60,359 nucleotides of DNA from Collinsella sp. TM09-10AT. Its GTDB lineage: Bacteria; Actinomycetota; Coriobacteriia; Coriobacteriales; Coriobacteriaceae. Positions 1-7,925 of the stretch are shown here, in pieces. Both the position numbers and the translations under genes were made by a program. The stretch is from contig NZ_QSOP01000014.1 of the NCBI RefSeq assembly GCF_003436275.1, positions 1-60,359 of the forward strand, read 5' to 3'. Below the pieces are notes generated by a model that saw only the letters and a list, made by a program, of their open reading frames with translations, had not been told where the DNA came from and ran no database searches. Every line of letters starts with the position of its first letter. Position 1 is the first letter of the stretch.

Positions 1-173
1 AAGGCGGGGCCGAGGCCGCCTCGATCAATTTGCGAAAGAATCTTGACGGTACCGGCCTCCCGTTCCGCTTGATAGCAAAACCGCTCATATCGTTCCTTCT
101 TCCCTTTATCGTTTTTCATTGTTGTTATTGTTTTTCGATAACTACTATTTGTCAAGATAATCTAAATGAAAGA

Positions 174-192
174 ACCCGTGTTAGACACGGGT
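174..192 (-). terminator. Putative intrinsic terminator of the XRE/DUF2975 operon
   Basis: A perfect 8-bp stem (174-181 with 185-192, 3-nt loop) is followed on the minus strand by TTCTTTCATTT. It lies about 40 nt past the stop of the XRE gene, where the end of that two-gene operon is expected. The T-run is interrupted, so strength is uncertain. Nothing else was recognised in positions 1-173. Confidence 0.5.
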
Positions 193-232
193 CCCTTCAC
201 GCTGATATTTCGTTTTAGTTGTTCGCCTTAAG

Positions 233-562
233 CTACTCGTCGCTCAAATCGACAGCGAAGACTGATGTCGGAAGCGATGCCTCATTGCCTCCGCCATCCC
301 GCATCTGCCTAACGGCATTTTTCGCGCGCTCGACAATAAGCTCCTCAAGCTCCCTCTCGCTCACGCGCTGAATAATATCTCCCGGTTGACAATCAAGCTC
401 ATCACAGATTTCGAGAAGCGTCTTAAGGCGAATAGCTTTTATTTTTCCGTTTCTTAGCTTTGAAATATTAGCCGGAGTATGCCCCGTCGCCCGAATCAGA
501 TCAGCGCTGGTCTTTCCGGTCTTAAGCAGCTGCGTCTCAAGCTCGATGATGAGATAGCTCAT
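233..562 (-). CDS. XRE-family (Cro/CI-type) helix-turn-helix regulator
   Basis: A 109-residue protein, nearly all of it a small helix-turn-helix domain (about residues 8-70; core ADLIRATGHTPANISKLRNG). This is the short DNA-binding type that usually stands alone and recognises a palindromic operator. It starts 8 bp after the stop of the DUF2975 membrane protein at 571-1131 on the same strand, so the two form one operon. DUF2975 proteins are commonly paired with exactly this kind of regulator. The acidic C-terminal tail (about residues 70-109) matches nothing I know. I infer autoregulation from the 12-bp inverted repeat at 1153-1184 just upstream of the operon. The target beyond the operon is unknown. 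Confidence 0.85.
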   Translation of the reverse strand: MSYLIIELETQLLKTGKTSADLIRATGHTPANISKLRNGKIKAIRLKTLLEICDELDCQPGDIIQRVSERELEELIVERAKNAVRQMRDGGGNEASLPTSVFAVDLSDE

Positions 563-570
563 GTTTCCTC

Positions 571-1131
571 CTACACAAGCTCGTCAGACTGCTCTTGGAG
601 CAGCGAGGCATAACTCCAGATCGCCGAGATAAACAGACAGACAACTGCGCCGATAACCGACCCCGCATCAAAGGTAGCGCCTTGGCAAATCTCAATAACG
701 AAGGAATGAGGCACGATGTAAAGCTCCAGTCCGCCAATGGTGAGATTGACCGATTCATAGGCACCAACAAACGAAACCACGGCGTTAACAGCAAAGGCAA
801 GCGCGAGAACACGGATAAGCCGCACATGCGCCTTGGTAAAGGGCGAGACGCCCCGAGAGATGTTATGGCTGATTCCGCACAAAACGACAAGCGAAACGCC
901 CACGACGAGTGCCAGGCACAGCCCGCTTGGGATAACGATGCTCCCGCCATCGAGAAGCGTCACGACACCGAAAGAATCGACAGAAACAACGTTTGCAACC
1001 GCATACCAGATCACGTAAACAACCAACGCGGCAAAAGCGATGAGCATCCCTGCAAAAACGGTTGCCATGCAAAAACCAAGCTTCCTGATATTTTCGCCCG
1101 CCTTGGCCATACGCTGAACGCTGTTGGACAT
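571..1131 (-). CDS. DUF2975 family integral membrane protein
   Basis: A 186-residue membrane protein with four clear hydrophobic segments (around residues 18-40, 60-85, 105-125 and 155-178), typical of the DUF2975 family, whose function is not known. The ATG at 1131 is chosen because GGGTGAG precedes it at suitable distance; an upstream in-frame start at 1230 would add 33 Cys-rich residues unlike the family. It is the first gene of an operon with the XRE regulator at 233-562. This membrane protein/HTH pairing recurs in Firmicutes and Actinobacteria; the family assignment rests on topology, size and this context. A role in sensing or signalling to the partner regulator is only inference. Confidence 0.75.
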   Translation of the reverse strand: MSNSVQRMAKAGENIRKLGFCMATVFAGMLIAFAALVVYVIWYAVANVVSVDSFGVVTLLDGGSIVIPSGLCLALVVGVSLVVLCGISHNISRGVSPFTKAHVRLIRVLALAFAVNAVVSFVGAYESVNLTIGGLELYIVPHSFVIEICQGATFDAGSVIGAVVCLFISAIWSYASLLQEQSDELV

Positions 1132-1152
1132 ACACTCACCCTCATCGACTCT

Positions 1153-1184
1153 ATCGTTATTCGAACAGTTTATCGAACAACGAT
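1153..1184 (-). promoter_or_regulatory. Palindromic operator candidate upstream of DUF2975/XRE operon
   Basis: Left arm ATCGTTATTCGA (1153-1164) pairs with right arm TCGAACAACGAT (1173-1184) at 11 of 12 positions, with an 8-bp spacer. It lies 22 bp upstream of the DUF2975 start codon, the usual place for an autoregulatory XRE operator. The half sites contain TTCGA/TCGAA but do not form the CGAAC-N4-GTTCG LexA box. Confidence 0.5.
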
Positions 1185-1242
1185 ATGGATTGCATGCGGA
1201 AAGCCCCGCCAGTGCGCATAGCCCATTCACTAATCAGAAGGG

Positions 1243-1338
1243 GTGAGAGTGGATTTTGGACACGTATCGAACGAGAGTGGATAATCTCCCACTTTGAGGC
1301 CGCCACCGGGCCTAAAACGGGAGATTATCCACGCTCAT
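1243..1338. repeat. Intergenic palindromic repeat, family A copy 1
   Basis: An 18-bp inverted repeat (1273-1290 with 1319-1336, one mismatch; core GTGGATAATCTCCC) around a 28-nt loop, plus about 30 bp of conserved flank on the left (TGAGAGTGGATTTTGGACAC). A second copy in opposite orientation lies at 45321-45412, with loop and flank also conserved, so the repeat unit is about 95 bp. It lies in the 230-bp gap between the DUF2975 start and the Hpt gene end. No reading frame or T-run terminator was seen in it. Confidence 0.8.
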
Positions 1339-1360
1339 AGTCATCAAGGCTCACAGCCTC

Positions 1361-1717
1361 TTACTCGGCCGCCTCGCGCAAGGCCGACATCGTTGCCGCA
1401 TATTGCTGCTGCAGCGCATGCATTCCCTCGCGAGCGCCGTCAACGGCATCGGCGCCGCGCAGCGCTTCGGTCACCACAACCGCCGGCTCGTACAGATTAT
1501 CGAATCCCAGGTTCTGGCTCACGCCCTTGAGCGTGTGCGCTGCCATAAACGCACCTTCGGCGTCTCCTGCCGCCATGGCGGCCTCCAGCTTGCCCATGCT
1601 CTCGTCATCCAAAAACTTGAGGGCAAAGCGGGCAAGCATTTCCCCGCCCATCAGCCGAGCGCACGCGTCGTCATAATTAGCGCCGATCTTCTCATACGCT
1701 TCACGCATGGAAATCAT
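1361..1717 (-). CDS. Hpt (histidine phosphotransfer) domain protein
   Basis: A 118-residue all-helical protein made of a single Hpt domain. The phospho-accepting motif AAHTLKG places the histidine at residue 61, followed by the usual SxxLGxxxL-like helix. Hpt proteins relay phosphate between receiver domains. The ATG at 1717 has AAAGGAG nine bases upstream. The gene begins 23 bp after the stop of the REC/HD-GYP protein (1741-3621) and is co-oriented, so a phosphorelay with that protein's receiver domain is the obvious inference. No histidine kinase is adjacent, so the phosphate source is not visible here. Confidence 0.85.
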   Translation of the reverse strand: MISMREAYEKIGANYDDACARLMGGEMLARFALKFLDDESMGKLEAAMAAGDAEGAFMAAHTLKGVSQNLGFDNLYEPAVVVTEALRGADAVDGAREGMHALQQQYAATMSALREAAE

Positions 1718-1740
1718 GGATTCAAACTCCTTTGGTCAAA

Positions 1741-3621
1741 CTAAATCGTAGGAAGCGCAACGACCTCGGCAGGACGCGCCAATGTTTCGGCAATACGGTC
1801 TTGCACCTCGAGCAGGCAGTCGAGCAGCAGCGGGTTAAAGGTGCCGCACTTACCGTCCAGGATCATCTGAATCGCCTCCTCGTGCGGGATGGCATCCTTG
1901 TACACGCGGACGCTCGTCAGCGCATCGTACACGTCGGCCACCGAAACTACCTGCGCGGCGATGGGGATATCGTCGCCCTTAAGGCCGTCGGGATAACCCT
2001 TGCCGTCCCAGCGCTCGTGGTGCCAACGCGCAATCTGGTACGCATATTCCATAAGCGCATTGCCGGCGTGATGGCGGCCCAGCTCATGCAGCATGTCGGC
2101 GCCGATCGTGGTATGCGTCTTCATAATCTCGAACTCCTCGGACGTGAGGCGCCCGGGCTTGTTGAGGATCGCATCGTCAATCGACATCTTGCCGATATCG
2201 TGCAGCGCCGAAGCCAGGGCGATCGTGGAGCGTTCCTCATTGTCGAGGGAGATCGTGCCGCTACGCTGGACCAGATAGCCAAGCAGCAGCTCGGTCAGCT
2301 TTTCGATGTTCGTAACGTGCCTACCGCTCTCGCCGTTGCGAAGCTCCATGACGCCGGCCATGATGTCGATGAGCATGCGACTGTTCTTGACGCGCTCGTT
2401 GTACTGTTGGGACAGCAGGTTCGTCAGGCGGCGCTGTTTGGCGTACAGGCGGATGGTGTTGCTTACGCGGCGGCGCACGACACGGGAGTCAAACGGGCGG
2501 TTGATATAGTCTGAGGCGCCCAGCTCGTACGCGCGCAGAACCGCATCATCGGAATCTTCGCTCGAAATCATGATGACAGGCAGATTATCGATACCCGATC
2601 GGCGCGACAGATCGGCCAGCACCTCAAAGCCGCTTATGCCCGGCATCACAATGTCCAGCAGCACGAGCGACAACTCATCGCCATAGCGGTCGACCATGTC
2701 GAGCGCCGCACGACCGTTATCGGCCTCGAGGATGCAATGCTCGTCCTTGAGCATCTCGCTGAGAATGGCTCGGTTCATCTCGGAGTCATCGGCGATAAGC
2801 ACCAAAGGCTTTTCGCTTTGGAAGGCCTCGATGGAATCGGCATCGGTCACGACCGTACCGGCTTTTGCCTTAGCGCGGCTCAGTAACTGAGCAGCGCGGC
2901 CAACGCCCTCATCGACCGTCTCGCCATGAATGCGAACGCCACCAACACATGCCGTCAAGCTCACGTACTCATGGCCCGGAATAATCGTGGAATGAACGGC
3001 ATCGGACACCTGATGCAGGCGACGGGTGAAGTCATCGGAGGGAATATTGGGCATGACAACCACAAACTTGTCGCAGCCATAGCGCACAAGCTCGTCAGTC
3101 GAACGGATTCCGCTGCGTATGGCTGTCGCCACAGCACCGAGCGCAAGGTCGCCGGCATGACGGCCACACGTATCGTTGAAGGCCCTAAAATCATCAACGT
3201 CGATCATCGCAACGCCGGCATTCATGCGGGCGCTGCGAAGCTTTTCCTCGTAATATCGGCGATTGCGCACGCTCGTCAGCACGTCGGTGTAGACAAGGTC
3301 CTCTTCCGCGGCCTCTTGCTCATCAATCGGACGCACCATCAGCAAGACGTGAGGCTCGCCCTCGACCTTCAGAGGGCGTAGACGGGCGCGGTACTCAGTG
3401 CCATCATTGAGCAGTTGCTCCGACACCTCATCGGAGTCTGCCAAAGCCTCAAGACTCGACTGACGCAGACAAGGGCAGCGATCGCCGGCGAGCAAGCAGT
3501 TAGGCTCACTCTTAATCTGATCGGCCGACAGTAAACGCACCACGGGGTAGGTCTTCGCGACGCGGGCGACCTCGACGGCAGCCTCCTCGTCGGTTAGATT
3601 GACCTCGTGAGTATTGAGCAT
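1741..3621 (-). CDS. GGDEF-like / receiver / HD-GYP signalling protein
   Basis: A 626-residue protein. Order: N-terminal sensor-like region (about 1-110, unassigned); GGDEF-like domain (about 111-265) whose signature reads GCDKF at 182-186 instead of GGDEF, so diguanylate cyclase activity is doubtful; receiver domain (about 272-390) with IADD and phospho-acceptor Asp323 in LLDIVMP; HD-GYP phosphodiesterase domain (about 430-610) with HDIGK and the HHERWDGKGYPDGLKG signature intact. HD-GYP domains degrade cyclic di-GMP. The ATG at 3621 follows AAAGGG; an in-frame start at 3774 would add 51 unlikely residues. It is followed after 23 bp by an Hpt gene, suggesting phosphorelay control of the phosphodiesterase. 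Confidence 0.9.
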   Translation of the reverse strand: MLNTHEVNLTDEEAAVEVARVAKTYPVVRLLSADQIKSEPNCLLAGDRCPCLRQSSLEALADSDEVSEQLLNDGTEYRARLRPLKVEGEPHVLLMVRPIDEQEAAEEDLVYTDVLTSVRNRRYYEEKLRSARMNAGVAMIDVDDFRAFNDTCGRHAGDLALGAVATAIRSGIRSTDELVRYGCDKFVVVMPNIPSDDFTRRLHQVSDAVHSTIIPGHEYVSLTACVGGVRIHGETVDEGVGRAAQLLSRAKAKAGTVVTDADSIEAFQSEKPLVLIADDSEMNRAILSEMLKDEHCILEADNGRAALDMVDRYGDELSLVLLDIVMPGISGFEVLADLSRRSGIDNLPVIMISSEDSDDAVLRAYELGASDYINRPFDSRVVRRRVSNTIRLYAKQRRLTNLLSQQYNERVKNSRMLIDIMAGVMELRNGESGRHVTNIEKLTELLLGYLVQRSGTISLDNEERSTIALASALHDIGKMSIDDAILNKPGRLTSEEFEIMKTHTTIGADMLHELGRHHAGNALMEYAYQIARWHHERWDGKGYPDGLKGDDIPIAAQVVSVADVYDALTSVRVYKDAIPHEEAIQMILDGKCGTFNPLLLDCLLEVQDRIAETLARPAEVVALPTI

Positions 3622-3831
3622 ATGGGGCCCTTTCGATAGTTTCGCATGGAGCGGTGGGTTCCAAATGTTACAAGGGTAACACCTTGTCGATGCAGGTAAG
3701 TACGTGAATGCTGCCACATTCTTATGAGTTGGCAGACGGCGCGATTGAAGCCGCAGACGCGAGGTTTTGAGCACGTTTGTTAATACGGCCGAAACGTTTG
3801 CGGATGAAGCCTGCTTTGGCTATTGCGGATG

Positions 3832-4629
3832 CTAGAGCCCCAGGATGCCACGGACAGCCCGGGCAGCCGCTGCCGGGCGATCGCGCAGACCGTTATGCGC
3901 GCCCGGGATCGTCACGAGAGGGCAATCGAGATATTCGGCAGCCGCTCGCGTGCCAGCCTCGCGGGGCGCGCCAATCGAGAGCTCGCCTAGGAGCACGGCG
4001 GCCACCGTTTTCGACGCGCGAACGCTATCCCAATCGGGAACGCAGGTCATAGTAATCCCGTATTCGTTTGCCATGAAACTGCGGCCGTTGCGCAGGGCAT
4101 GCTTGGCTTCTGCCTCGGTCGTTCCAGGAGCCTCGGGGTCCAAGTCGCCGAGGGCTCCCAAGAAAAGCCGGAGCGCCCTTGAAACCTTTCCAGCCGCAAT
4201 CATATCGAGCAAAACCGGAGCTGCGCCCATGCCGACGCCTTCGGCCGACACAGCCGGCTCATGCAGAATCGCACGGGCGACGAGATGGGGTTCAGTGCGA
4301 AGAAGCTCCAGCGCCACCAACGTACCGGCGCTGTGCGCAAGCACATTTGTCGGAGCGCCAACGTGTTCGATCACGGCCTGCAGGTCGGCGGCCTGAGCGG
4401 CAAGATCATAGCTGCCGTCTGCCGCTTCGCTGCTGCCACCACAGCCGCGGCGGTCGTAGGCAATGACGCGGTAGTCACAGGCGAGCTCGCGGGCGATACC
4501 GTCAAAAAAGACGCCGTCAACACAAGCGCCGTGCACGCACACCAAGGCAGGAGTATCAGGCGACACATCCGGGCCGGCATATTCGCGACAGGCAATCGTG
4601 GTGCCCGCATTCTCGACCGTAAAATCCAT
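3832..4629 (-). CDS. Alpha/beta-fold hydrolase
   Basis: A 265-residue protein with the alpha/beta hydrolase layout: oxyanion-side HGACVDG (residues 33-39), YDRRGCGGS strand-turn, nucleophile elbow LAHSAGT with Ser100, and a late catalytic His in PGAHNGL near residue 247. The length fits a single-domain hydrolase of the proline iminopeptidase/esterase type. No signal peptide, so cytoplasmic. It is divergent from the radical SAM gene across a 225-bp gap. The substrate cannot be told from sequence. Confidence 0.85.
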   Translation of the reverse strand: MDFTVENAGTTIACREYAGPDVSPDTPALVCVHGACVDGVFFDGIARELACDYRVIAYDRRGCGGSSEAADGSYDLAAQAADLQAVIEHVGAPTNVLAHSAGTLVALELLRTEPHLVARAILHEPAVSAEGVGMGAAPVLLDMIAAGKVSRALRLFLGALGDLDPEAPGTTEAEAKHALRNGRSFMANEYGITMTCVPDWDSVRASKTVAAVLLGELSIGAPREAGTRAAAEYLDCPLVTIPGAHNGLRDRPAAAARAVRGILGL

Positions 4630-4854
4630 GTTGTGCCCCCATCATCAATGCTCATCCAGTTGCACGTCAGCACGGTTGGATGGACCCGCATTGCTTTACG
4701 CCTTGTTAACAGATTAACTGTACCCGACCCGAGGCTTTTCATGGCACGGCATCATGAGCGACGTGAAAAAACGAAACTTGTAAAGCAAGAGCCCACACCT
4801 TGCTTTGGAGCCGATGCTATGCTTAGGCACAATTGTCTTGAGGAGCATATGCCT

Positions 4855-5631
4855 ATGTCTACGTTTTTGAATGCCAGCCCCATCTTTGGGCCCGTTCGCA
4901 GCCGTCGCCTTGGTCTCTCGCTCGGCGTCAACATGATGCCGGCCAGCGGCAAAATCTGCACGTTCGACTGCATCTACTGCGAGAACGGCCTCAACGCCGA
5001 GCGCCCCTGCCATGAGCCGTATAACACGGCTGCCGTGGTACTCGAAGCGCTCGAGGCAAAGCTGCGCGAGATGGCAGCCGAGGGCGAGCCCCCCGATGTA
5101 ATCACCTTCGCAGGCAACGGCGAGCCCACCGCCGCACCGGAGTTTCCACAGGCCATCGCCGGCGCCGTCGCGCTGCGCGATCAGCTAGCCCCCAACACCA
5201 AGATTGCCGTGCTTTCCAACGGCACGCGCGCCGACCAGCCCGCTGTGCACGATGTGCTCATGATGGTCGACGACAACATTCTTAAGCTCGATACCGTCGA
5301 CCCGGCGTTTATCCAGCTGCTCGACCAGCCCGTTGGCCCCTATGACGTCGAGCACCAGATCGAGACGTTCGCAGGCTTTAACGGTCATGTCATTATCCAG
5401 ACGATGTTTTTGAGCGGTGAGTACCGGGGCAAGTCTCTCGATAACACCGGCGAGGAGTACGTCGGCCCTTGGCTCGCGGCGCTCGAGCGCATTCGTCCGC
5501 AGGAGGCGACCATCTACACGGTGGCACGCGAGACGCCGGTCGCCGGCCTTGCCAAAGCAGCGCCCGAGGTGCTCGACGCCATTGCCGCGCGCGTCCAAGC
5601 CCTCGGCATTCCCTGCCAGGTGAGCTACTAG
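4855..5631 (+). CDS. Radical SAM protein (COG0731-like Fe-S oxidoreductase)
   Basis: A 258-residue protein with a radical SAM cluster motif CTFDCIYC near residue 35 (CxxxCxxC), the glycine-rich FAGNGEPT strand that binds SAM, and a total length typical of the stand-alone TYW1/COG0731-like family. Start: GAGGAG at 4840-4845 is followed by ATGCCTATG; the second ATG (4855) is nine bases from the Shine-Dalgarno and preferred, the first (4849) would add two residues. The gene stands alone and is followed by palindrome B1. Reaction and substrate are unknown; a tRNA modification role is only one possibility. Confidence 0.85.
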   Translation: MSTFLNASPIFGPVRSRRLGLSLGVNMMPASGKICTFDCIYCENGLNAERPCHEPYNTAAVVLEALEAKLREMAAEGEPPDVITFAGNGEPTAAPEFPQAIAGAVALRDQLAPNTKIAVLSNGTRADQPAVHDVLMMVDDNILKLDTVDPAFIQLLDQPVGPYDVEHQIETFAGFNGHVIIQTMFLSGEYRGKSLDNTGEEYVGPWLAALERIRPQEATIYTVARETPVAGLAKAAPEVLDAIAARVQALGIPCQVSY

Positions 5632-5672
5632 CAAAACCACGCAGCGGCTAGTGTCAGCCATCCCGCTCCATC

Positions 5673-5739
5673 AGTTGCGGTGATATAGTTCCTATTTGTG
5701 CTGTTAAACCGCTTAAATCGGAACTATATCACCGCAACT
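5673..5739 (+). repeat. Intergenic palindrome, family B copy 1 (terminator-like)
   Basis: A perfect 20-bp inverted repeat (5673-5692 with 5720-5739; AGTTGCGGTGATATAGTTCC) around a 27-nt loop, followed on the plus strand by TTTTA. A diverged copy lies at 13038-13104. This one lies downstream of the radical SAM gene and could end its transcript. Confidence 0.75.
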
Positions 5740-5791
5740 TTTATGGACGCGTGGGTGGGCTATACTAGCTGCGAATGAAAGGAAGTTAGCC

Positions 5792-6679
5792 ATGTATGAC
5801 AAAGGACCCGTGCCTGGCCGCAACGACGCTTGCTGGTGCGGCAGCGGCAAAAAATATAAGAAATGCCATAGCGCCTTTGATGAGCGCCTCGAACGCTTGT
5901 GGGAAGAGGGCTGGGAGGTTCTGCCCCGCACGCTCTACAAGACTCCCGCCGATATCGAGGGCATCAAGCGATCGGCCGCCATCAACGTGGGCGTGCTCGA
6001 TTACGTAGGCGAGCACATCGCCGCGGGCATGACCACCAACCAGATCGACCAGATGATCTACGACTACACCGTCGAGCACGGTGGCACGCCGGCCGACCTC
6101 AACTACGAGGGCTACCCCAAGAGCGTGTGCACCTCGATCAATGATGTGGTCTGCCACGGTATCCCCTGCGATACGGACGTGCTGCACGAGGGCGACATCA
6201 TCAACGTGGACTGCTCCACGATCTTGGACGGTTACTTTAGTGATTCGAGCCGCATGTTCTGCATCGGCGAGGTCTCGGCCGAGCGCCAGCGCCTGGTCGA
6301 CGTCACCCGTGCCAGCGTGGAGGCGGGTCTGGCGGCCGTCAAGCCATGGCTGCCGTTGTCCGTTATGGCCGAGGCAGTGCAAAAGACCGTCGAGGACGCC
6401 GGCTTTAGCGTGGTGCGCGAGTACGGCGGGCACGGCATCGGTAAGGAGTTCCACGAGGACCCGTTTGTGGGCTTTACCACCGAGGCGCCCGATGTGGACA
6501 CCATCATGGCCCCGGGCATGGTCTTTACCATCGAGCCCATGGTCAACGCCGGAGCGCCCGACATCAAGATCAGCAAGGGTGACGGCTGGTGCGTGCGCAC
6601 CAAGGACGGCAGCGATTCGGCCCAGTGCGAGGTACAGCTCGTGGTGACCGAGGACGGCTACGAGCTGCTGAGCTGGTAG
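5792..6679 (+). CDS. map: Type I methionine aminopeptidase with N-terminal SEC-C zinc motif
   Basis: A 295-residue enzyme that removes the initiator methionine from nascent proteins. Residues 9-25 form a SEC-C type zinc motif (GRNDACWCGSGKKYKKCH), a known N-terminal extension of some methionine aminopeptidases thought to aid ribosome or substrate contact. The catalytic pita-bread domain follows (about 45-295), with NVDCSTILDG and FSDSSRMF carrying the metal Asp residues, GHGIGKEFHEDP carrying the His, TIEPM the Glu, and the last metal Glu in QCEVQLVV. GGAAG lies just before the ATG. A strong terminator follows at 6689-6735, so it is probably monocistronic. Confidence 0.93.
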   Translation: MYDKGPVPGRNDACWCGSGKKYKKCHSAFDERLERLWEEGWEVLPRTLYKTPADIEGIKRSAAINVGVLDYVGEHIAAGMTTNQIDQMIYDYTVEHGGTPADLNYEGYPKSVCTSINDVVCHGIPCDTDVLHEGDIINVDCSTILDGYFSDSSRMFCIGEVSAERQRLVDVTRASVEAGLAAVKPWLPLSVMAEAVQKTVEDAGFSVVREYGGHGIGKEFHEDPFVGFTTEAPDVDTIMAPGMVFTIEPMVNAGAPDIKISKGDGWCVRTKDGSDSAQCEVQLVVTEDGYELLSW

Positions 6680-6688
6680 CCGCGGATG

Positions 6689-6735
6689 CGCCGGATGCTG
6701 ACGGGCACGCTCGTCTTGCATCCGGCGTTTTTGTT
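6689..6735 (+). terminator. Intrinsic terminator after map
   Basis: A 10-bp perfect stem (6689-6698 with 6718-6727; CGCCGGATGC) is followed by TTTTTGTTT, 10 nt past the map stop codon. Confidence 0.85.
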
Positions 6736-6750
6736 TGAACGTTTTACCTG

Positions 6751-6792
6751 ATAAAACCTGCCAAAAATAAACCTGTCCCTTTTTGGTAGGTT
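6751..6792 (-). repeat. Family C hairpin, copy 1
   Basis: Contains ATAAAACCTGCC, the TAAACCTGTCCCT loop and the returning arm TTTTGGTAGG. In the family's sense direction it reads on the minus strand. It lies between map and the hydroxyacid dehydrogenase, with no gene ending into it on that strand. The arm TGGTAGG carries a change relative to the other copies. Confidence 0.85.
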
Positions 6793-6810
6793 GAGCGGAG
6801 AGGACTGCTT

Positions 6811-7746
6811 GTGAACATCCTGGTTTTGTTGCCCGTCAACAATCGCCATCGCGCAATTCTTGAGTCGAGCGCTCCGGGCGAGGACTTTATCTACACGAGC
6901 GCCGACGCCGCCACGCGCGAGCAGGTCGCCGGTGCGGACGTGATCTTGGGCAACATCGACCCTGACATGCTCACGGCATGCGAGCATCTCCAGCTGTTGC
7001 AATTGCAGACCGCCGGCTATGACGACTACCTTGCTGCTGGCACCGTGCCGGCTGACGCCAAGCTGTCTTGCTCGATCGGCGCCTACGGTCAGGCCGTAAG
7101 CGAGCACATGTTTGCCATGGTCCTTTCCATGATGAAGCGCCTGCCTGGCTACCAAGATTTACAGCGCGAACATCGCTGGGAAGACCTGGGGCCGGTCACC
7201 TCGCTCAAAAATGCCAACGTGCTGGTGCTGGGCGCGGGCGATATCGGCGGCCACTTTGCCACGCTCTGCCGCAGCATGGGTGCACACGTCCGCGGCATCA
7301 AGCGCCATCCACTCGTCTACCCCATTGTGTTTGAGGACATGGACGGCATGGACGCCCTGCCCGAGCGCCTGGCCGAGGCTGACATCGTCGCATCCTTTAT
7401 GCCCAGCACGCCCGAGACCCGCGGTCTGGCGAACGCCGAGTTCTTCGCCGCGATGAAACCGGGCGCCTTCTTTGCCAACGGCGGCCGCGGCGATCTTGTG
7501 GTTGCCGACGACCTAGTTGCCGCCCTGGAATCAGGACATCTCGCCGGCGCCGCGGTCGACGTCACCGACCCCGAGCCGCTGCCTGAGACAAGCCCGTTGT
7601 GGGATACGCCCAACATGCTCATCACGCCGCACATCTCCGGCTGGTTCCACTTGGCCGCCACGCTCAACAACGTGGTCGACATCGCCGCGGAGAATCTGCG
7701 TCACCTGCAGGCCGGCGAGACCCTGCGCTGCTGGATCGAACACTAA
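6811..7746 (+). CDS. NAD-dependent D-2-hydroxyacid dehydrogenase family protein
   Basis: A 311-residue oxidoreductase of the D-isomer 2-hydroxyacid dehydrogenase family. It shows a catalytic-domain half (1-95), a Rossmann NAD-binding domain (about 96-285) with the dinucleotide motif LGAGDIGGHFA, the substrate/nucleotide element NGGRGDLVV, the EPLPETSPLW region and the catalytic His in TPHISG. The family reduces 2-keto acids to D-2-hydroxy acids; the substrate is not predictable. GTG start at 6811 with GGAGAGGA at 6797-6804. It appears monocistronic: a short hairpin (7750-7775) and the E1 element follow. Confidence 0.88.
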   Translation: MNILVLLPVNNRHRAILESSAPGEDFIYTSADAATREQVAGADVILGNIDPDMLTACEHLQLLQLQTAGYDDYLAAGTVPADAKLSCSIGAYGQAVSEHMFAMVLSMMKRLPGYQDLQREHRWEDLGPVTSLKNANVLVLGAGDIGGHFATLCRSMGAHVRGIKRHPLVYPIVFEDMDGMDALPERLAEADIVASFMPSTPETRGLANAEFFAAMKPGAFFANGGRGDLVVADDLVAALESGHLAGAAVDVTDPEPLPETSPLWDTPNMLITPHISGWFHLAATLNNVVDIAAENLRHLQAGETLRCWIEH

Positions 7747-7749
7747 TTG

Positions 7750-7775
7750 TTCCGGCGTTTTGCCAAACGCCGGAA
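7750..7775 (+). terminator. Short perfect hairpin after the hydroxyacid dehydrogenase
   Basis: Stem TTCCGGCGTTT (7750-7760) pairs perfectly with 7765-7775 around TGCC, three bases after the stop codon. There is no T-run behind it (CCCCTCG), so it may act with element E1 or as an mRNA 3' stabiliser rather than a classical terminator. Confidence 0.5.
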
Positions 7776-7789
7776 CCCCTCGACGCTGC

Positions 7790-7893
7790 GAGCCCGCCAG
7801 AGCGGCAATCTGACGTTCAATCGTCGGGCATGGCCAAAAGGCCTATGCCCTCCTCTTTCACGTCACCTTGCTCACTCTGGCGGGCTCTCGCTG
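7790..7893 (+). repeat. Family E nested hairpin, copy 1
   Basis: Outer arms GAGCCCGCCAGAG (7790-7802 with 7875-7887, perfect). Constant segments CAATCTGACGTTCAA (7806-7820) and TTTCACGTCACCTTG (7856-7870). Inner stem GGGCATGGCC (7826-7835 with 7840-7850). TCGCTG follows the right outer arm. The constant segments match copy 2 (45063-45167) base for base, while both sets of arms differ. Confidence 0.85.
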
Positions 7894-7925
7894 ACGTTTG
7901 CTCAACCTGCAGGGTCTTCAAATTG

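Noticed and set aside
30..218. Open frame of 62 codons at the left edge
   Set aside because: No ribosome site, AT-rich, and it runs through the terminator hairpin at 174-192.
1161..1178. SOS box before DUF2975
   Set aside because: CGAAC occurs twice as direct repeats (CGAAC-N7-CGAAC), not as the CGAAC-N4-GTTCG palindrome.
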